A stretch of DNA of 27,098 nucleotides from RPQK01 sp041946865 (GCA_041946865.1 JBHGBF010000045.1:1-27098), one strand, 5' to 3'; counted from the first letter of the stretch, positions 7,883 through 16,034 are shown. A program made the numbers and translations. The notes: a model not told the origin generated them from the letters alone.

Positions 7883-9307
7883 CTAGTCCTCCACCACGTG
7901 CGTGGCGAAGATCTTGCGAAAGTTCAACCAGCGATTTGTGTCGAAGCGCGCCCGGCTGTCCAGGCACTTGACCGCCGAGTAGGCCATAAAAAGCGCATGA
8001 TGCGTGTTGTCGTGGGCGAATAGCCCCTGTCGCCCGAAGCTTGTCAGGCGGTCCAGCCGCGAAATCCACTGATCGATCTGATCAAAAAACGATTCGTAAC
8101 CGCTGGTATAAATCGGGTAGGCGAAGCGAAGCCGGCGCGTATCGACACCGAGAACCGGGGCCTGCGGCGGAATACCTGCGGTTTTCAACGAGTCAAGGAG
8201 GAGCCTCTCCAGTTCCTCGTCCGAATAACTCCACGCCGGGTCGCCGGCTGAACAGGGCAGCTCAGCGCAAAGGACTGTGCGGTCCTTTGGTTCGTTCGCG
8301 GTGCTGTAATTCTTCGGTTCCGACATCCGGGTGATCGGGATCTCGGCCCCCGGGAAATAGTGGGCGTCATACTCGCTGAACCGCGCAGTTTGGAGGACGA
8401 GATAGATCAAAATCATCGCTCGGTAATCGATCTGGCCCGCGGCGCGCAAAAAATCTGGCGGAGGCGCCGGTCTCAGGTAGCGCATGAGCAAGGTGACCGG
8501 AATGGTCGACCAGACAACGTCCACGGGAATGGTGTGTGATCGCCCGTCCTGACGGTAGGACACTGTCCACCCGGCGCCGGTCCTTTCCAGGGATTGGACT
8601 TCGGCATTAGTCTGGACGTCAGCTCCCGACCGGACAGCCGCCTGGCAGTAAGCTTCCGAAATCTGCCCGAAGCCTCGCCTGGGATACCAGAAGCGTCCCT
8701 TTCCGTTCTTCCGGGCAACTCCGGGAAGCATGGAGACGACTTTGCGCACGAGCTTGCCGGTCGAGCTCGCTGACACCCTGCGGCGCGCCTGTATGCCGGA
8801 CAAAGCGTCCGGAGCGAGACCCCAGATCTTGCGGGCGTAAGGAAAGTAAAACTCCCGGCAAATGGTCGGGCCGAGGCCCGCTTCAAGCACGGACGAGAAG
8901 CTGCCGTTTGGACTGACGCCGTTGCGGAAAGGCTTTGCGGCCATATCCCGAACGACACCGAGGGCAAACCGTGGAGGAAGCCGCAGGGCCAGATCGACTG
9001 GTTTCAGCGGGAAGTGAATCCACCTTCGTCGCAGCCGGATGCGGCCGTGGCGCGGGCGGTCGAGCAGGTCGTCGCCAAGCAAACGCTTGATGTCAGCCAT
9101 CACTTCCGGCTCGCAGCTGGGGTGGAGACGGTGACTACCATAGTCAACGTATTGCCCGGCCAGCTGGAAGCTTCCGGCGTTCCCTCCCACGCTCCGGTTT
9201 TTCTCCAGGACAGTGACGCGAAAGTCGCCTCGCTCGGCCAGCTTGCAGGCAGCGCCCAAGCCTGCCGGCCCTGCGCCGAGAATGAGCACGTGCGGTTTAG
9301 GATTCAC
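7883..9307 (-). CDS. UGM-like FAD-dependent oxidoreductase, no membrane domain
   Basis: 474 aa. The N-terminal dinucleotide-binding motif LILGAGPAGLG (8-18) is followed by GGNAGSFQLAGQYVDYGSHR (41-60), the FAD-contact region of the amine-oxidase/UGM superfamily. FYFPYARKIWGLAPDAL parallels the UGM motif 'FfkgYt.KqWg..p..L'. The start is GTG with no good ribosome site; no other start lies near. It is a paralogue of the 603-aa protein at 17100-18911 but lacks that protein's C-terminal membrane domain. It ends its operon segment just before the palindrome and follows the ICMT-like gene by 48 bp. It may interconvert or oxidise a sugar or isoprenoid donor. The FAD fold is certain; the reaction is not. 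Confidence 0.87.
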   Translation of the reverse strand: MNPKPHVLILGAGPAGLGAACKLAERGDFRVTVLEKNRSVGGNAGSFQLAGQYVDYGSHRLHPSCEPEVMADIKRLLGDDLLDRPRHGRIRLRRRWIHFPLKPVDLALRLPPRFALGVVRDMAAKPFRNGVSPNGSFSSVLEAGLGPTICREFYFPYARKIWGLAPDALSGIQARRRVSASSTGKLVRKVVSMLPGVARKNGKGRFWYPRRGFGQISEAYCQAAVRSGADVQTNAEVQSLERTGAGWTVSYRQDGRSHTIPVDVVWSTIPVTLLMRYLRPAPPPDFLRAAGQIDYRAMILIYLVLQTARFSEYDAHYFPGAEIPITRMSEPKNYSTANEPKDRTVLCAELPCSAGDPAWSYSDEELERLLLDSLKTAGIPPQAPVLGVDTRRLRFAYPIYTSGYESFFDQIDQWISRLDRLTSFGRQGLFAHDNTHHALFMAYSAVKCLDSRARFDTNRWLNFRKIFATHVVED

Positions 9308-9355
9308 AAAAACGGGATGAAGTGAAGGGCACGCCTTGCGGCAATTCGGCCCGCG

Positions 9356-9946
9356 TCAGATGAGAAAGGGTATGAACCGTTTCGATTGCCGAGTGTAGCC
9401 GGCGTAGCCCGAAAACGCGCCCGCCAGCTGGGCTTCTTCGCGCTGGACATTCCTGATGACAACCGCGAGCGGGATGATCGTGAGAAACACAAGCCAGGAA
9501 TTCAGAGCCAGCTCGAGCCCTACCAGCAGCATCAGATCGCCCGAATAGATGGGATGTCGAACGTAGCGGTAAATGCCCTCGGTGACCAGATGATGACGTT
9601 CCAGGAGCTGTGCGTCTTCCAGATCGCTCCAGTTCCGGCCGAGCTGGAGCCTGCCTGCCACAGACATCGCCAGCCCCACCGAGAAGAGGAGCACTCCGGT
9701 CAGTTCGAGGTTATCGGGTTGGTCCGAGATCGGGAGAACGCTCAACGAGAGAGCCTGGACCATCAGGAAGAGCAGGAAGAAGAGCTTCCCCGACTTCACG
9801 ACTTGCTTCGGCAGCGACCCGGCGGGTCGTTTGATCAGCTTCCGAGTCTGGTGCCGTCGTTTGAGCACTTCCCAGACCAGCTTGTGGAAGAGAAGCCCAC
9901 TAAAAAGGAAAATTCGGAGAAAGTCCATTTCTGCCCAGCTGATCAC
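9356..9946 (-). CDS. Isoprenylcysteine carboxyl methyltransferase-like membrane methyltransferase
   Basis: 196 aa with four to five hydrophobic segments. The family signature GIYRYVRHPIYSGDLMLLVG (124-143) contains the Arg-His-Pro (130-132) that contacts S-adenosylmethionine, and the end QREEAQLAGAF...GYAGYTRQSKRFIPFLI matches the ICMT/PEMT C-terminal Glu-Glu and 'Y..Y...v.rfiP' pattern. The GTG start overlaps the DPM1-like stop (GTGA); Met7 (position 9928) is an alternative. Eukaryotic ICMT methylates prenylcysteine carboxylates. The bacterial homologues are mostly uncharacterised, so the substrate here (perhaps a polyprenyl-linked or sugar carboxylate group) is inference from its place between DPM1-like and UGM-like genes. 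Confidence 0.85.
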   Translation of the reverse strand: MISWAEMDFLRIFLFSGLLFHKLVWEVLKRRHQTRKLIKRPAGSLPKQVVKSGKLFFLLFLMVQALSLSVLPISDQPDNLELTGVLLFSVGLAMSVAGRLQLGRNWSDLEDAQLLERHHLVTEGIYRYVRHPIYSGDLMLLVGLELALNSWLVFLTIIPLAVVIRNVQREEAQLAGAFSGYAGYTRQSKRFIPFLI

Positions 9947-10959
9947 TGCCGCACCGCCAGTTCTTGACTGACGGGTTCCACCTCGACGATTGCCTGCGAT
10001 GGGATGAGCCGGGCGGAGTGACGGGCAATCCGCCTGATCACTCCGTCCGCAACCATTCCAATAAGCAGCAGCTGAAGCGCCACCAGCAGCAGCAGAATGG
10101 CCGACGTCGATAACACCGGCTCAAACAGGATTGACCAGCCCAGACGGTGAGTCCGGGGGTATATCGAAACGATGTCGAAGATCACTTTCAGCAGGCCCAG
10201 GGAACCCGCGAAAATCGACAGGGGAGCAAACACTCTCAAAGGCTGAAAAAGCATTGCCGAACGAAGCACGAGCGCCAGGAAATCCATGAAGTGGCGCGCG
10301 ACGATCTTCGATTTACCGACCCGTTTGTGATAATCGATCGGCCGATAGACCACCCGATAGTCGTCCGCCAGGTAGGCCAGCGTGATCGTCGTCGTAAAAG
10401 AGAAGCGGTCGGACAGGATCGGGAAGTACTGAACGGCACAGCTTTTTCGGAAAGTCCGCAGTCCGGAGTTCAGGTCCGGTATTTTGCGGCCGGCGATCCT
10501 CTCAGCCACCCACCCGAGGACCCATTTGGCCGGCCGTCGCACCCAGGGGATATGGACCTGCTTGCCGGACCTCGCCCCGACCGCCATGTCGGCATCCTCC
10601 AACTGCGCGACCAGGTTCGGGATCTGGTCGGCTGGATACGTGCCGTCGGCGTCAATGATGACGATGATTTCGTGTTTGGCGGCGAGGATGGCCGATTTGA
10701 TAGAGGCGCCGTAGCCCCGGTTGCTCAGGTGCCGGAGAACACGGGCCCCGGCTTGAAGAGCCTCCTCAGCGGTTCGGTCCGACGAGCCGTCGTCGACAAC
10801 GATGATCTCGCCGGTCATTCCCGCGGCTTCGAGGGCTCGCCCGATACTGAGCACCTGAGGTCCGATGCCCGCTTCTTCGTTAAAGGCGGGGACGACCACG
10901 GTCACCGGCTGCAGTAATCGGGAGACCACGTCCTTGACGGAACGATTAAACGGCAACAC
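9943..10959 (-). CDS. DPM1/ArnC-like polyprenyl-phosphate glycosyltransferase (GT2)
   Basis: 338 aa. The catalytic GT-A domain has VTVVVPAFNEEAGI (19-32), EIIVVDDGSSDRT (51-63), the metal-binding IIDADGTYP (101-109), DLNSGLRTFRK (162-172) and HKRVGKSKI (211-219), all typical of dolichyl/undecaprenyl-phosphate sugar transferases. Two C-terminal transmembrane segments (about 242-265 and 284-306) give the ArnC/GtrB arrangement. It should make a polyprenyl-phosphate sugar from a nucleotide sugar on the cytoplasmic face. The neighbouring GT39/ArnT-like protein, 3 bp upstream, is the natural user of that donor. The GTG start is supported by GAGGAGG at 10970-10976. Confidence 0.9.
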   Translation of the reverse strand: MLPFNRSVKDVVSRLLQPVTVVVPAFNEEAGIGPQVLSIGRALEAAGMTGEIIVVDDGSSDRTAEEALQAGARVLRHLSNRGYGASIKSAILAAKHEIIVIIDADGTYPADQIPNLVAQLEDADMAVGARSGKQVHIPWVRRPAKWVLGWVAERIAGRKIPDLNSGLRTFRKSCAVQYFPILSDRFSFTTTITLAYLADDYRVVYRPIDYHKRVGKSKIVARHFMDFLALVLRSAMLFQPLRVFAPLSIFAGSLGLLKVIFDIVSIYPRTHRLGWSILFEPVLSTSAILLLLVALQLLLIGMVADGVIRRIARHSARLIPSQAIVEVEPVSQELAVRQ

Positions 10960-10962
10960 GGG

Positions 10963-12663
10963 CTAAGATCCTCCTCGCCTTGCGGCCACGCGCCTGTTGC
11001 TGTCGAACCGGCAGACGAACACATCACCGCTGCCCACGCTGCCCGGAAATACCCGCATCGTGCGAAAGTCACGATCGACCTCGGCCATGATGTCGGGGTA
11101 AACCGCCCGGACTTCCGGCGGAAAGGTGTAGATCAGCCAGGTGCGGGTGGCTCGCGCCCGGATGGCGTCTAACTGCGCCAGGGTTTGCACACCCGGCCAG
11201 GCCTTCCGATACAACTTCTCATAGGTGAATCCGGCCAGACCGACCGTTGTGACGGCATCGCCCTCGGCCAATTCACCCTGGACATAGTTGAGGGCGCCCA
11301 GAAAATCCTGCTTCGGGGTGTAAGCGTGAGGAATAGACACGGCGGAAAACAGAACCAGGAAGCAGCAGGCCGTGGCCTGAAGGATGGGAACCCTTCTGAC
11401 AGGAAGGCACGCCAGACCGGCAGCGGTGGCGACGGCGCGAAAAACGCCGCGGACCGCAATCATGCACATGAAACCAAAAGCGAAAAAGAAGAACCGAGGC
11501 CAAAGATGATGGCCTGAGCCGATCACAACCGCGGCGATCGCCACGCAGGGAATCACGAAGAAGTAAATGACTTCCCGTCTCCGGCCGGCAAAATCCCGGA
11601 TTCCCAGGCCGAAAACAGCCAGCGCCGCAGCAACGACGATGCCGCTCGAAAAAGAGATTCTCAAAGCACTGGCGACCTCAAACAGCGCCCATAAAGGATT
11701 CTTCCAGGCCGGGACGGTGCTGATCTCGTTTCCATGGTGAAGGATCTGGGGGAGGACCAGAGCATGCAGCTGGAAGATCAGCAATCCGGCGACGGTAAGA
11801 CTCGCAAGAAAACCCAGGTGCGCCTTCAAATGCTTTTTTTCCGGATCCCGCAGGGCGGCAACGGCGTAACCGGCAAAATGCCCGAGCAACACGAAGAGCA
11901 TCGACATGTGCGTGTAGACACCGAGGGCGCAGAACCACGCATAGAGCAGCCAATACCGCCGGCTGTCTCGCTGCTGGGCAGTCGTGAAAGCCCAGCTGGC
12001 CAGCAGGGTCCAGAACAAGAGTCCCGTGTAGCCGCGGGCGTTCTGGCTGAACCAGATGTGCTGATAGGAAAAGGCGAGGAGCGCAGTGCTGAGGAGGGCT
12101 TCGCCCCTGCCTGTCACTTTTGAGGCAAACAGGTAGAGAGCCCAGATACTCCCGACCCCGAACAAAACGGCGGGCAAACGCAAGGACCAGCTGCCATCCC
12201 CGAACAACTGCATCGCCAGCCGAGCCAGAATCGAGAAAAGGAAGTGCTGGTTCTGGTCCCTGTAAGTGGAGAAGATCTCACCCAGGGACATGCTGGCGTA
12301 GTTGATGTAGGTCGCGACCTCGTCGTGCCAGAGGCCGGTGTCCAGCTTGTAGAGCCGGAGGCCGAACGAGACGAGGAGCATGCCGCCGAGCAAAGCCCAC
12401 GTCCAGCGGGGCTGGGGGCGGTCTTGCGGCAGCGGCGCCCTGCCCGGCCGGCGCCAGACCCTGCCGAGAAGCAGGGAGGCACAGCCCAGCAGGACAAGCC
12501 CCAGCTTGAAAAGCTGAGCGCCCAGCAGCAGATCCTGCCGGAGCGCTTCCGGCGGCGTTCCGCGCAGGGCCTGGATGACGGTCCGGGAGGGCAGCAGCAA
12601 GCCGGCCAGAATCAGAACCGTACCAGCGAAGCCGGCGCCGGTGAGCAGCCTATGCTTTGCCAT
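10963..12663 (-). CDS. GT39/ArnT-like membrane glycosyltransferase (GT-C fold)
   Basis: 566 aa from the chosen ATG (MAKHRLLTG). The first loop has LDTGLWHDEVATY, with the Asp-Glu pair (114-115) used by PMT/ArnT enzymes, followed by NQHFLFSILARLAMQLFGDG and SLRLPAVLFGVGSI, the usual continuation in this family. About 11-12 transmembrane segments and a C-terminal soluble domain (about 430-566) follow. It should transfer a sugar from a polyprenyl-phosphate carrier to an extracytoplasmic acceptor. A TTG 36 bp upstream is in frame, but ATG at 12663, overlapping the small membrane gene by 14 bp, is preferred. Donor and acceptor are unknown. Confidence 0.85.
   Translation of the reverse strand: MAKHRLLTGAGFAGTVLILAGLLLPSRTVIQALRGTPPEALRQDLLLGAQLFKLGLVLLGCASLLLGRVWRRPGRAPLPQDRPQPRWTWALLGGMLLVSFGLRLYKLDTGLWHDEVATYINYASMSLGEIFSTYRDQNQHFLFSILARLAMQLFGDGSWSLRLPAVLFGVGSIWALYLFASKVTGRGEALLSTALLAFSYQHIWFSQNARGYTGLLFWTLLASWAFTTAQQRDSRRYWLLYAWFCALGVYTHMSMLFVLLGHFAGYAVAALRDPEKKHLKAHLGFLASLTVAGLLIFQLHALVLPQILHHGNEISTVPAWKNPLWALFEVASALRISFSSGIVVAAALAVFGLGIRDFAGRRREVIYFFVIPCVAIAAVVIGSGHHLWPRFFFFAFGFMCMIAVRGVFRAVATAAGLACLPVRRVPILQATACCFLVLFSAVSIPHAYTPKQDFLGALNYVQGELAEGDAVTTVGLAGFTYEKLYRKAWPGVQTLAQLDAIRARATRTWLIYTFPPEVRAVYPDIMAEVDRDFRTMRVFPGSVGSGDVFVCRFDSNRRVAARRGGS
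10970..10976 (-). promoter_or_regulatory. Ribosome binding site for DPM1-like gene
   Basis: GAGGAGG on the minus strand lies 10 nt before the GTG at 10959 and supports that unusual start. It lies within the end of the preceding GT39-like gene. Confidence 0.6.
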
Positions 12664-13009
12664 TGCGGAGATCGACGAAGGCGTTGTAGGTCCGGGCAAT
12701 GAAGTAGCCGAGAATGAAACCGCCCACCAGGAAGTAGGCAGACCCGATCAGGCTGCCGACGAAGGTGACTCTATAGCCGTACAGGAACTGGTTCAGAAGC
12801 GAAAGGTGCGGGCCGACCACATTCCCCCCTTTCAGGACCAGCCAGTTTGTGGCCACAAAGATACCGATGGCTGCGCAAAACCCCACGACAAAGCCGGAGA
12901 GCTTCGCGTCCAGATGCATGAGCCGGGTCAGCACCAAATCCTCCACTCCCCACTCGTGCTCGGCGTGCGGCCGGGTTTCCTCGGGTCGCGATGCAACTTG
13001 AAATTTCAT
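12650..13009 (-). CDS. Small membrane protein homologous to a UGM-like protein's C-terminal domain
   Basis: 119 aa from ATG 13009 (MKFQVAS...); a GTG at 13066 would add 19 residues, and neither has a clear ribosome site. Two strongly hydrophobic segments flank LVLKGGNVVGPHLSLLNQF and GYRVTFVGSL. The same pattern (LVLKGG..VGP.L.LL...F.GYRVT..GSL...Y....GF..G) occurs in the C-terminal membrane domain of the 603-aa UGM-like protein at 17100-18911, so the two are homologous. This gene begins the segment that continues with GT39, DPM1-like, ICMT-like and the soluble UGM-like gene. The fused version suggests it is the membrane partner of the 474-aa protein. I know no named function. Confidence 0.82.
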   Translation of the reverse strand: MKFQVASRPEETRPHAEHEWGVEDLVLTRLMHLDAKLSGFVVGFCAAIGIFVATNWLVLKGGNVVGPHLSLLNQFLYGYRVTFVGSLIGSAYFLVGGFILGYFIARTYNAFVDLRNGKA

Positions 13010-13260
13010 GTTTTGACTGACCGGAGCGCGGCCGTGAAACGGACGTGGCTTCGCCGTCTCAGTCACAGTGGTTTTCCGCGCGCAGTTCTCCTGTGAATTA
13101 GGGAAGTGGGACTGATCGTATTTGTGCCGGGTCGTCGATGTGCGACTAGTCTAAAGGCGGGCCTCTCGGATGGTCTCGTCATCGTCTTGAGGTTTCGGGA
13201 CGTTCTCTTGCAAATTCGCGACAAATTTAGTGGCGGGGAAACGGGGACAGTCCCGAAGGG

Positions 13261-13326
13261 GCTCCGGAAATACGCTCGAAAGTGCGGACAGGCTTTTATC
13301 GTGGCCGGACTCTCCAGAGTCCGGCA
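13261..13326. repeat. Dispersed repeat module B, copy 1
   Basis: This 66-bp stretch matches 27024-27089 in 63 of 66 positions in the same orientation. It ends in a perfect 22-bp palindrome (GCCGGACTCT CC AGAGTCCGGC, 13304-13325). The high identity 13.7 kb apart in non-coding DNA points to a multicopy genomic repeat family. Confidence 0.9.
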
Positions 13327-13399
13327 GCGCCGGCCGTTCTTGGCCGGGCTCTCTCGAGGCCGGGATCCGGGCTCTGAAGAGTCCGACCACGATAAAAGC
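13292..13399. repeat. Inverted-repeat (MITE/REPIN-like) element
   Basis: The 22-bp ends GCTTTTATCGTGGCCGGACT(CT) at 13292-13313 and its complement at 13378-13399 differ at one position. Between them are nested hairpins: the 22-bp palindrome at 13304-13325 and a GGCC...GGCC stem around 13329-13345. There is no coding capacity. The bounded, symmetrical layout resembles a small non-autonomous mobile element or REPIN. It could also terminate transcription in either direction, although only TTTT-type runs are present. Confidence 0.75.
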
Positions 13400-13424
13400 C
13401 GCTTAGATTTCCATCATCGCGGGT

Positions 13425-13471
13425 GCCCCAAGGGGCTGATGGACTCCGAAAGAGAGTGCGGTCAAGGCCAC
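13425..13471. repeat. Dispersed repeat module A, copy 1
   Basis: The pattern CCCAAGG...ATGG.CTCCGAAAGAG...GTGC...AGGCCAC is shared, with small gaps, with 26981-27022. Here module A lies to the right of module B; at the window end it lies to the left, so the modules occur in different orders. Confidence 0.7.
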
Positions 13472-13523
13472 AGGGTCGCTTCAGAGACACACGGGTAAAG
13501 ATTAGCCGTCCCGGTCGCGTTAC

Positions 13524-14771
13524 TCAGGCGCGTGACGGGCGGCGAAAGCCTCCCATGATGCTGCGGAAGCGGCTGATCCTGGAGTGTCCGGGGACCGATC
13601 TGACCAACAGGCCGAGGGCCTGGCTGTTACCCAGCAGATCCGGCCGATAGGCGAACGCCTTGCGTACGAAATGGCGGCAGCGGCCGGCCGTCAACTGGCT
13701 GCTGTATGCAACGAGGCCCAGCGCGTAGTAGGCCGTTCCATGGGCCGCCCGCCAGAGGCCGGCCAGCTCCAGCGGGGCCGGCCGTTCGAAGACGATTTTG
13801 AGAAGCGTCATCATTCGGGCGGCGTTCTCTCCCACCTCAATCCCGGGTGAGGCGTTTCGATATCCCGCCGGCTCCGACCCGAGCGCCAGCTCATAGAAAA
13901 GATCCAGATCGAATGCCAGCAACGGATCGGCCTCGAGGGCCTTGCGCAGGTATCTGGCACACTCGGTCCAGTTGCCTTGCCTCACCAGGGAGGTTGTCAA
14001 AGCGTAGTAACGGTACAGGCCGCCATAAGCCCGCCGCTTGTCGGCAGGCCAGTCCTGAGGGTTCCCGTCATCGGTCCCGAAGTGCTTCTGAACCAGAGAC
14101 CGGGCCGCCTGCTGGCCGCCCTCCGGATCGGTCGACAGGCTCCGCTTGTGGATGCGGTAGCGGACCAGGCATTCATCCAGGCCCGCGAACGTACGGCCTT
14201 GTCGCAACAGCCTGATCCACAGTTCCCAGTCCTGCAGCCGGCGGAAAGCAGGGTCGAACAAACCGGCCGAGACGATCGCAGAGCGATCCATGACGATAGT
14301 GCTCGGAATCAGGAAGTTGTAGCGCAAAAGGGTCTCGTACAGCTCGTGCCTCGGAAGGACCCGCGTGTGCCCGGACTGGGGCAAGTCACATCCGCGCTCG
14401 TCGATGTAGATGACCCCGCAGTAAAAGACCGTCGCCTCCCGCCTGGACTCGGCAAGCCACATCATCGAGGACAAAAAGGAAGGCAGCCAGGCGTCGTCGC
14501 TGTCCAGCAAGGCGACATACCGGCCTCGGGCCTCGCGTATCCCGGTATTGCGTGCTCCCGCCAGGCCTTGATTCTCCTGCCAGACGTAACGGATTCCAGG
14601 ACCCTGGCTTTCGACAACCGCACGGGTCTCATCTGTCGAACCATCGTCTACCACAATGATTTCGTAGTCGCTGTAGGTTTGGGCCAGGACGCTTTGGATC
14701 GCATCGGCCAGGTACCCGGCCTGATTAAAGGCAGGGATGACAACCGAAACCGAGGGGACACTGACTTTCAT
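13524..14771 (-). CDS. Family 2 glycosyltransferase with helical C-terminal extension
   Basis: 415 aa. The GT-A domain occupies about residues 1-230: VSVVIPAFNQAGYLADAIQS, EIIVVDDGSTDET, NQGLAGARNTGIREARGRYV, the DxD-type ALLDSDDAWLP, and RLQDWELWIRLLRQG near the acceptor/catalytic region. Residues about 240-415 are alpha-helical and contain a TPR-like pair (YYALTTSLVRQGNWTECARY, then LRKALEADPLLAFDL), not needed for catalysis and perhaps for protein contacts. It starts with ATG 12 bp after the GT4 stop and is followed by the repeat-filled gap, so it probably closes the upstream transcription unit. The sugar specificity cannot be read from sequence. Confidence 0.88.
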   Translation of the reverse strand: MKVSVPSVSVVIPAFNQAGYLADAIQSVLAQTYSDYEIIVVDDGSTDETRAVVESQGPGIRYVWQENQGLAGARNTGIREARGRYVALLDSDDAWLPSFLSSMMWLAESRREATVFYCGVIYIDERGCDLPQSGHTRVLPRHELYETLLRYNFLIPSTIVMDRSAIVSAGLFDPAFRRLQDWELWIRLLRQGRTFAGLDECLVRYRIHKRSLSTDPEGGQQAARSLVQKHFGTDDGNPQDWPADKRRAYGGLYRYYALTTSLVRQGNWTECARYLRKALEADPLLAFDLDLFYELALGSEPAGYRNASPGIEVGENAARMMTLLKIVFERPAPLELAGLWRAAHGTAYYALGLVAYSSQLTAGRCRHFVRKAFAYRPDLLGNSQALGLLVRSVPGHSRISRFRSIMGGFRRPSRA

Positions 14772-14783
14772 GGGTCTGCGTGA

Positions 14784-16034
14784 TCAGTTGATCAGGGCAT
14801 CCTGGAGGACGGCTTCGAGTTCCTGGGCCGTCCTTGCCCAGGAGTACTTTTCGATGGCCCGTTGCCGGGCCGCCTGGCCGAGGACGGCCCTTAACCGGTC
14901 GTTTTCAAGCAGCTGAGCCAGGGCCCTTGCGAGTTCCGTGGTGTTCCCAGGCGGGACGATCAGTCCGGTTTGGCCGTCGGTGATCAGGCGCCGAATGCCT
15001 GGACCGGCAGCCGCCACAATCCCTTTCCCGGCGGCCATGTATTCGAACAATTTAAGCGGAGACAAGGCGGCCTCGGCTTCAGTACCCCGCTGGCATACCG
15101 CTGCGACATCGGCAATCCCGAGTAGGGCGGCGACTTCTGACTGCTCGACTCGGCCCGTGAACGTCACGCGGTGTGTAATCCCTAATTCGACCGCCTTTTC
15201 CTCCATTGCAGCACGCAGTCGGCCGTCTCCCACCAGAACCAGCCTGGCCTGGGCATGAGCGGCGGCGAGCAGGGCAAAGGCCTCCAGGATCAGGTCGATC
15301 CCGTGCCAGGGTTCAAAGGTGGATACCAGGATAACGATGGAGCCGTCGCCGATTCCGTACCGGGAACGGACCCCGTTCAGGTTTCCTGGGCAGACGAATC
15401 GTTCGACGTCCGTTCCGTTCTCGACGGCGACCACTTTCGCGGGATCGAGCCGCCAGCGCGCAATCATCCTCTGCCGCAGCACTTCGCTCACAGGGACGAT
15501 CCGATCGGCACGCCGGTACATTAACCGCGTGATCTGGTTGATGAAGAACCACTGCGCCCGGGACAATTGAATGCCGAGATCGTGGTATTCATTAAGCAGA
15601 TCGCCGTTCAGTTCGAGCACTATCGGGATACCGAGGCGACGACTGGCGATCAGACCTCCATAGCTGATAATGCCGCAGCGCTCATACAAAATGTCGCAGT
15701 CCGCCAAAGCATCCACACAGGCGTCGGAAAACCGGAGACTGTCAAAGATCCGCAGAAACGGCAGGCGGAGACGGCTTTGAATGCCGCGGAGCACGCTTTC
15801 AACCGCTCGAAAGGCGCGCGCTTCACTCAGGCCGAAATTCCCCGGGTGCCAGTTGACCAGGTCATCCGACCACTGAATCCGTCCGTGCTGGATCGCCAGT
15901 GTTCTCACCTGGTGACCGCGAGCGCGCAAATTTCGGATGACTCCTTTCACATGGAGTTGGGGCCCTGTGACTACGTCCATAGGGACTGAGTCGGCCTGCA
16001 TGACGTAGCCGATTTTCAGACTCCTGCTTGACAT
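14784..16034 (-). CDS. Family 4 glycosyltransferase (GT-B fold)
   Basis: 416 aa from ATG 16034. The N-terminal domain begins SLKIGYVMQADSVPMDVVTG with RNLRARGHQVRTLA. The linker has DRIVPVSEVLRQRM and VVAVENGTDVERF. The C-terminal donor-binding domain has VILVSTFEPWHGIDLILEAF, LVLVGDGRL, VTFTGRV, and the nucleotide-sugar loop EAALSPLKLFEYMAAGKGIV with GIRRLITDGQTGLIVPPGN. These are the classic GT4 landmarks of retaining transferases. A GAGGGG ribosome site at 16037-16042 fixes the start and rejects a frame extension of 101 residues that runs antisense-free into the upstream gene. It overlaps the neighbouring GT4 gene by 19 bp. It likely acts in the cytoplasm on lipid-linked acceptor. Confidence 0.9.
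   Translation of the reverse strand: MSSRSLKIGYVMQADSVPMDVVTGPQLHVKGVIRNLRARGHQVRTLAIQHGRIQWSDDLVNWHPGNFGLSEARAFRAVESVLRGIQSRLRLPFLRIFDSLRFSDACVDALADCDILYERCGIISYGGLIASRRLGIPIVLELNGDLLNEYHDLGIQLSRAQWFFINQITRLMYRRADRIVPVSEVLRQRMIARWRLDPAKVVAVENGTDVERFVCPGNLNGVRSRYGIGDGSIVILVSTFEPWHGIDLILEAFALLAAAHAQARLVLVGDGRLRAAMEEKAVELGITHRVTFTGRVEQSEVAALLGIADVAAVCQRGTEAEAALSPLKLFEYMAAGKGIVAAAGPGIRRLITDGQTGLIVPPGNTTELARALAQLLENDRLRAVLGQAARQRAIEKYSWARTAQELEAVLQDALIN

Larger units (their letters stand above)
13010..13523. other. 514-bp intergenic region rich in structured repeats
   Basis: No credible gene is seen. It separates the GT2 gene (13524-14771) from the small membrane protein gene downstream in transcription. 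It contains GGGGAAACGGGGACAGTCCC (13235-13254, with a short GGGAC/GTCCC hairpin), a 66-bp dispersed repeat shared with the right end of the window, an inverted-repeat element (13292-13399), and a second dispersed module (13425-13471). The structured part would tend to stop or slow transcription from the upstream operon. I see no convincing promoter in 13010-13230, although one for the downstream genes would be expected there. Confidence 0.7.

Noticed and set aside
12664..12699. TTG start extending the GT39-like protein by 12 residues
   Set aside because: No ribosome site and a polar, Pro/Ser-rich leader; ATG at 12663 begins a basic residue then hydrophobic segment typical of this family.
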